A stretch of DNA of 64,000 bases, from NCBI GenBank assembly GCA_045587385.1, contig JAZNCE010000128.1:3214-67213 (forward strand). Reading direction: 5' to 3'. The notes under the pieces are model-generated. The model saw nothing but the letters and a program-made list of their open reading frames with translations. It was not told the DNA's origin and made no database searches. The DNA is from SVQP01 sp045587385. GTDB taxonomy: Bacteria > Bacillota > Clostridia > Oscillospirales > CAG-272. The stretch's first letter is position 1; each line of letters begins with the position of its first letter. Shown piece after piece: positions 62,899 to 64,000 of the stretch. Made by a program: the position numbers and the translations under genes.

Positions 62899-63750
62899 AT
62901 GAAAAAAGTATTGTCTTTGATGCTTTGCGTGCTGATGCTGGCTTCCTGCCTGGCTCTTTGCGCTTATGCAAATGAAGAAACCACTGAAGCAACCACCGAA
63001 GAAGCTACCACAGAGGGCGCTGCTCCCGTTGAGCGTACCAACGACAGAATGCTGTTCGACCTTGATCTGATCTCCAAGCCCAATCCCGTCGGCGGCAACA
63101 ACGGTCTGGCAAAGAACAGCGGCGTTTCCAAAAAGGGTGAGTGGGAAGGCTTCAGAATTGAAATCAAGTATCCCGAAGACCCCAACTTCACCATCAATTA
63201 TTCGAACTACTTCAAAAAGTATGATCTGACCCCTCTGAACGGCGAGGAGGTTTCCTTCATCGTGCTCAAATTCGTAGTTCCCGAGGATGGCTACTATGAT
63301 GACTTTGAGATCTACCACTGCGCAGGCGAAGTCACCGCTCCCACCGAGGATGCTAAGGCAACCAGCGAATACTGTGACGAGGCAAACGGCTTTACCTACT
63401 TCATCTTCAACCTTGAGGGTGCATGGGAAGGCAAAATCACCCAGCTCAGAATCGACCCTATCGGCATGGACGAGGGTGATGTGATCTACCTGATGGAGAT
63501 TGCTATGTTCAAGACCGAAGAGGATGCTTACAACTGGTGCGCCTTTGAGGAAGAGGAAGAGACCGAAGCTCCCTCCACCGAAGAAGTAGCTACTACCGAG
63601 GCTGAAACCGAGGAAGAGACCGAGGAAGGCACCAAGAAGCCCGCAGCTGCAAAGCCCGAGGAAAAGAAGGGTTGCGGCAGCATTGTAAGCGTTGGCGCAG
63701 TTGTTGCAATCATTGCACTTGGCGTTGTTTGCATCAAGAAGAAGGATTGA
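62899..63750 (+). CDS. Exported protein with C-terminal GCGS-helix-KKKD anchor
   Basis: A 283-aa surface protein. The signal peptide may end at AYA (about residue 24), with LASC at Cys17 as a possible lipobox. A Glu/Thr linker precedes a folded domain (about 45-210: MLFDLDLISKPNPVGGNNGL, EEVSFIVLKFVVPEDG, RIDPIGMDEGDVIYLMEIAM), which looks like a beta-sandwich of carbohydrate-binding type. A long Glu/Thr/Ala spacer leads to KKGCGS, a hydrophobic helix and KKKD at the end. The same end design occurs in the GH99-like protein at 49200-51824. Strong promoter and terminator; probably an abundant wall or membrane protein. Confidence 0.7.
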   Translation: MKKVLSLMLCVLMLASCLALCAYANEETTEATTEEATTEGAAPVERTNDRMLFDLDLISKPNPVGGNNGLAKNSGVSKKGEWEGFRIEIKYPEDPNFTINYSNYFKKYDLTPLNGEEVSFIVLKFVVPEDGYYDDFEIYHCAGEVTAPTEDAKATSEYCDEANGFTYFIFNLEGAWEGKITQLRIDPIGMDEGDVIYLMEIAMFKTEEDAYNWCAFEEEEETEAPSTEEVATTEAETEEETEEGTKKPAAAKPEEKKGCGSIVSVGAVVAIIALGVVCIKKKD

Positions 63751-63809
63751 TCTTTCGATATTAAAAGAAAAAACTCCGACAGATGGGGCTGCGTAAATAG
63801 CGTAATATT

Positions 63810-63850
63810 AGCAGGAATTTGTTCGATTTTGAGCAGATTCCTGCTTTTTT
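63810..63850 (+). terminator. Terminator of the final surface-protein gene
   Basis: AGCAGGAAT (63810-63818) pairs with ATTCCTGCT (63837-63845) around an 18-nt loop and runs into TTTTTT. The last 150 nt of the window, to 64000, contain GC-rich palindromic repeat fragments (CCCCCCTCCCGGAGGGGGG near 63945-63965) and no gene I can support. Confidence 0.82.
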
Positions 63851-64000
63851 ATGCAATGTAGCAAATTTTGTTGCCGCATTTGTGTCATAAACCCATTCTA
63901 TTCGCGCTCTCCCCCCTGCGCTTGGCGCAAGGCAGCGCTGACATTCCCCCCTCCCGGAGGGGGGCTTTGATGGTAGCATCTCGCTTTTCTAAACCGAAAC

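Overview
The window looks like chromosomal DNA of an endospore-lineage Clostridia bacterium, probably an uncultured gut-type Oscillospirales or relative (the exact lineage is an inference). The evidence is a complete eight-gene spoIIIA operon, a ytfJ/gerW spore gene, a DacF/DacB-type carboxypeptidase, a RicA/YlbF-type gene between miaB and mutS, and typical Firmicutes operons (scpAB, infC-rpmI-rplT, rnc-smc-ftsY, topA-trmFO-dprA). I saw no tRNA, rRNA, IS element, integrase or CRISPR array.

Layout. 1-3.8 kb, minus strand: a P-loop ATPase, then miaB, a YlbF-family gene and the start of mutS (cut by the window edge). 4.1-8.9 kb, plus strand: an AT-rich island with an ECF sigma factor, its DUF4367-like partner and several small membrane or lipoproteins of unknown function. 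The island is bracketed by two copies of the 3' end of spoIIIAH, one real and one relic. 9-13.8 kb, minus: spoIIIAA-AH. 13.8-15.4 kb: repeat-rich DNA with two hypothetical genes. 15.5-32.3 kb, minus: a cell-surface region with a CotH-kinase/RCC1 lipoprotein, five orphan solute-binding-like lipoproteins (each with an EF-hand-like loop, none next to permeases) and three paralogous type I membrane proteins in an overlapping operon.

32.7-47.4 kb, minus: a tightly packed housekeeping operon, rlmB-like to dprA, topA, trmFO, rnc, a radical SAM gene, smc, ftsY, rdgB, yhbY, nadD, yqeK and rsfS. 47.6-49 kb, minus: infC-rpmI-rplT behind a consensus promoter and a ~150-nt leader. infC appears to start at an AUC codon. 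49.2-51.8 kb, plus: a GH99/WbsX-like surface enzyme. 52.0-52.2 kb: a strong candidate for an unrecognised ~178-nt structured RNA with its own promoter and terminator. 52.4-63.8 kb, plus: lon, engB, lysA, an M50 protease, scpA, scpB, a DUF2953-like gene, ytfJ, dacF, rluB, a small hypothetical gene and a C-terminally anchored surface protein.

The least explained items are the ncRNA candidate, arrays of perfect mini-hairpins with 3-nt loops separated by a fixed spacer (55.49-55.62 and 13.80-13.89 kb), the spoIIIAH relic flanking the sigma-factor island, and the surface-protein cluster. Starts were moved downstream of the longest frame wherever a Shine-Dalgarno site and family length favoured it. 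All family assignments come from motif recognition, not database searches.
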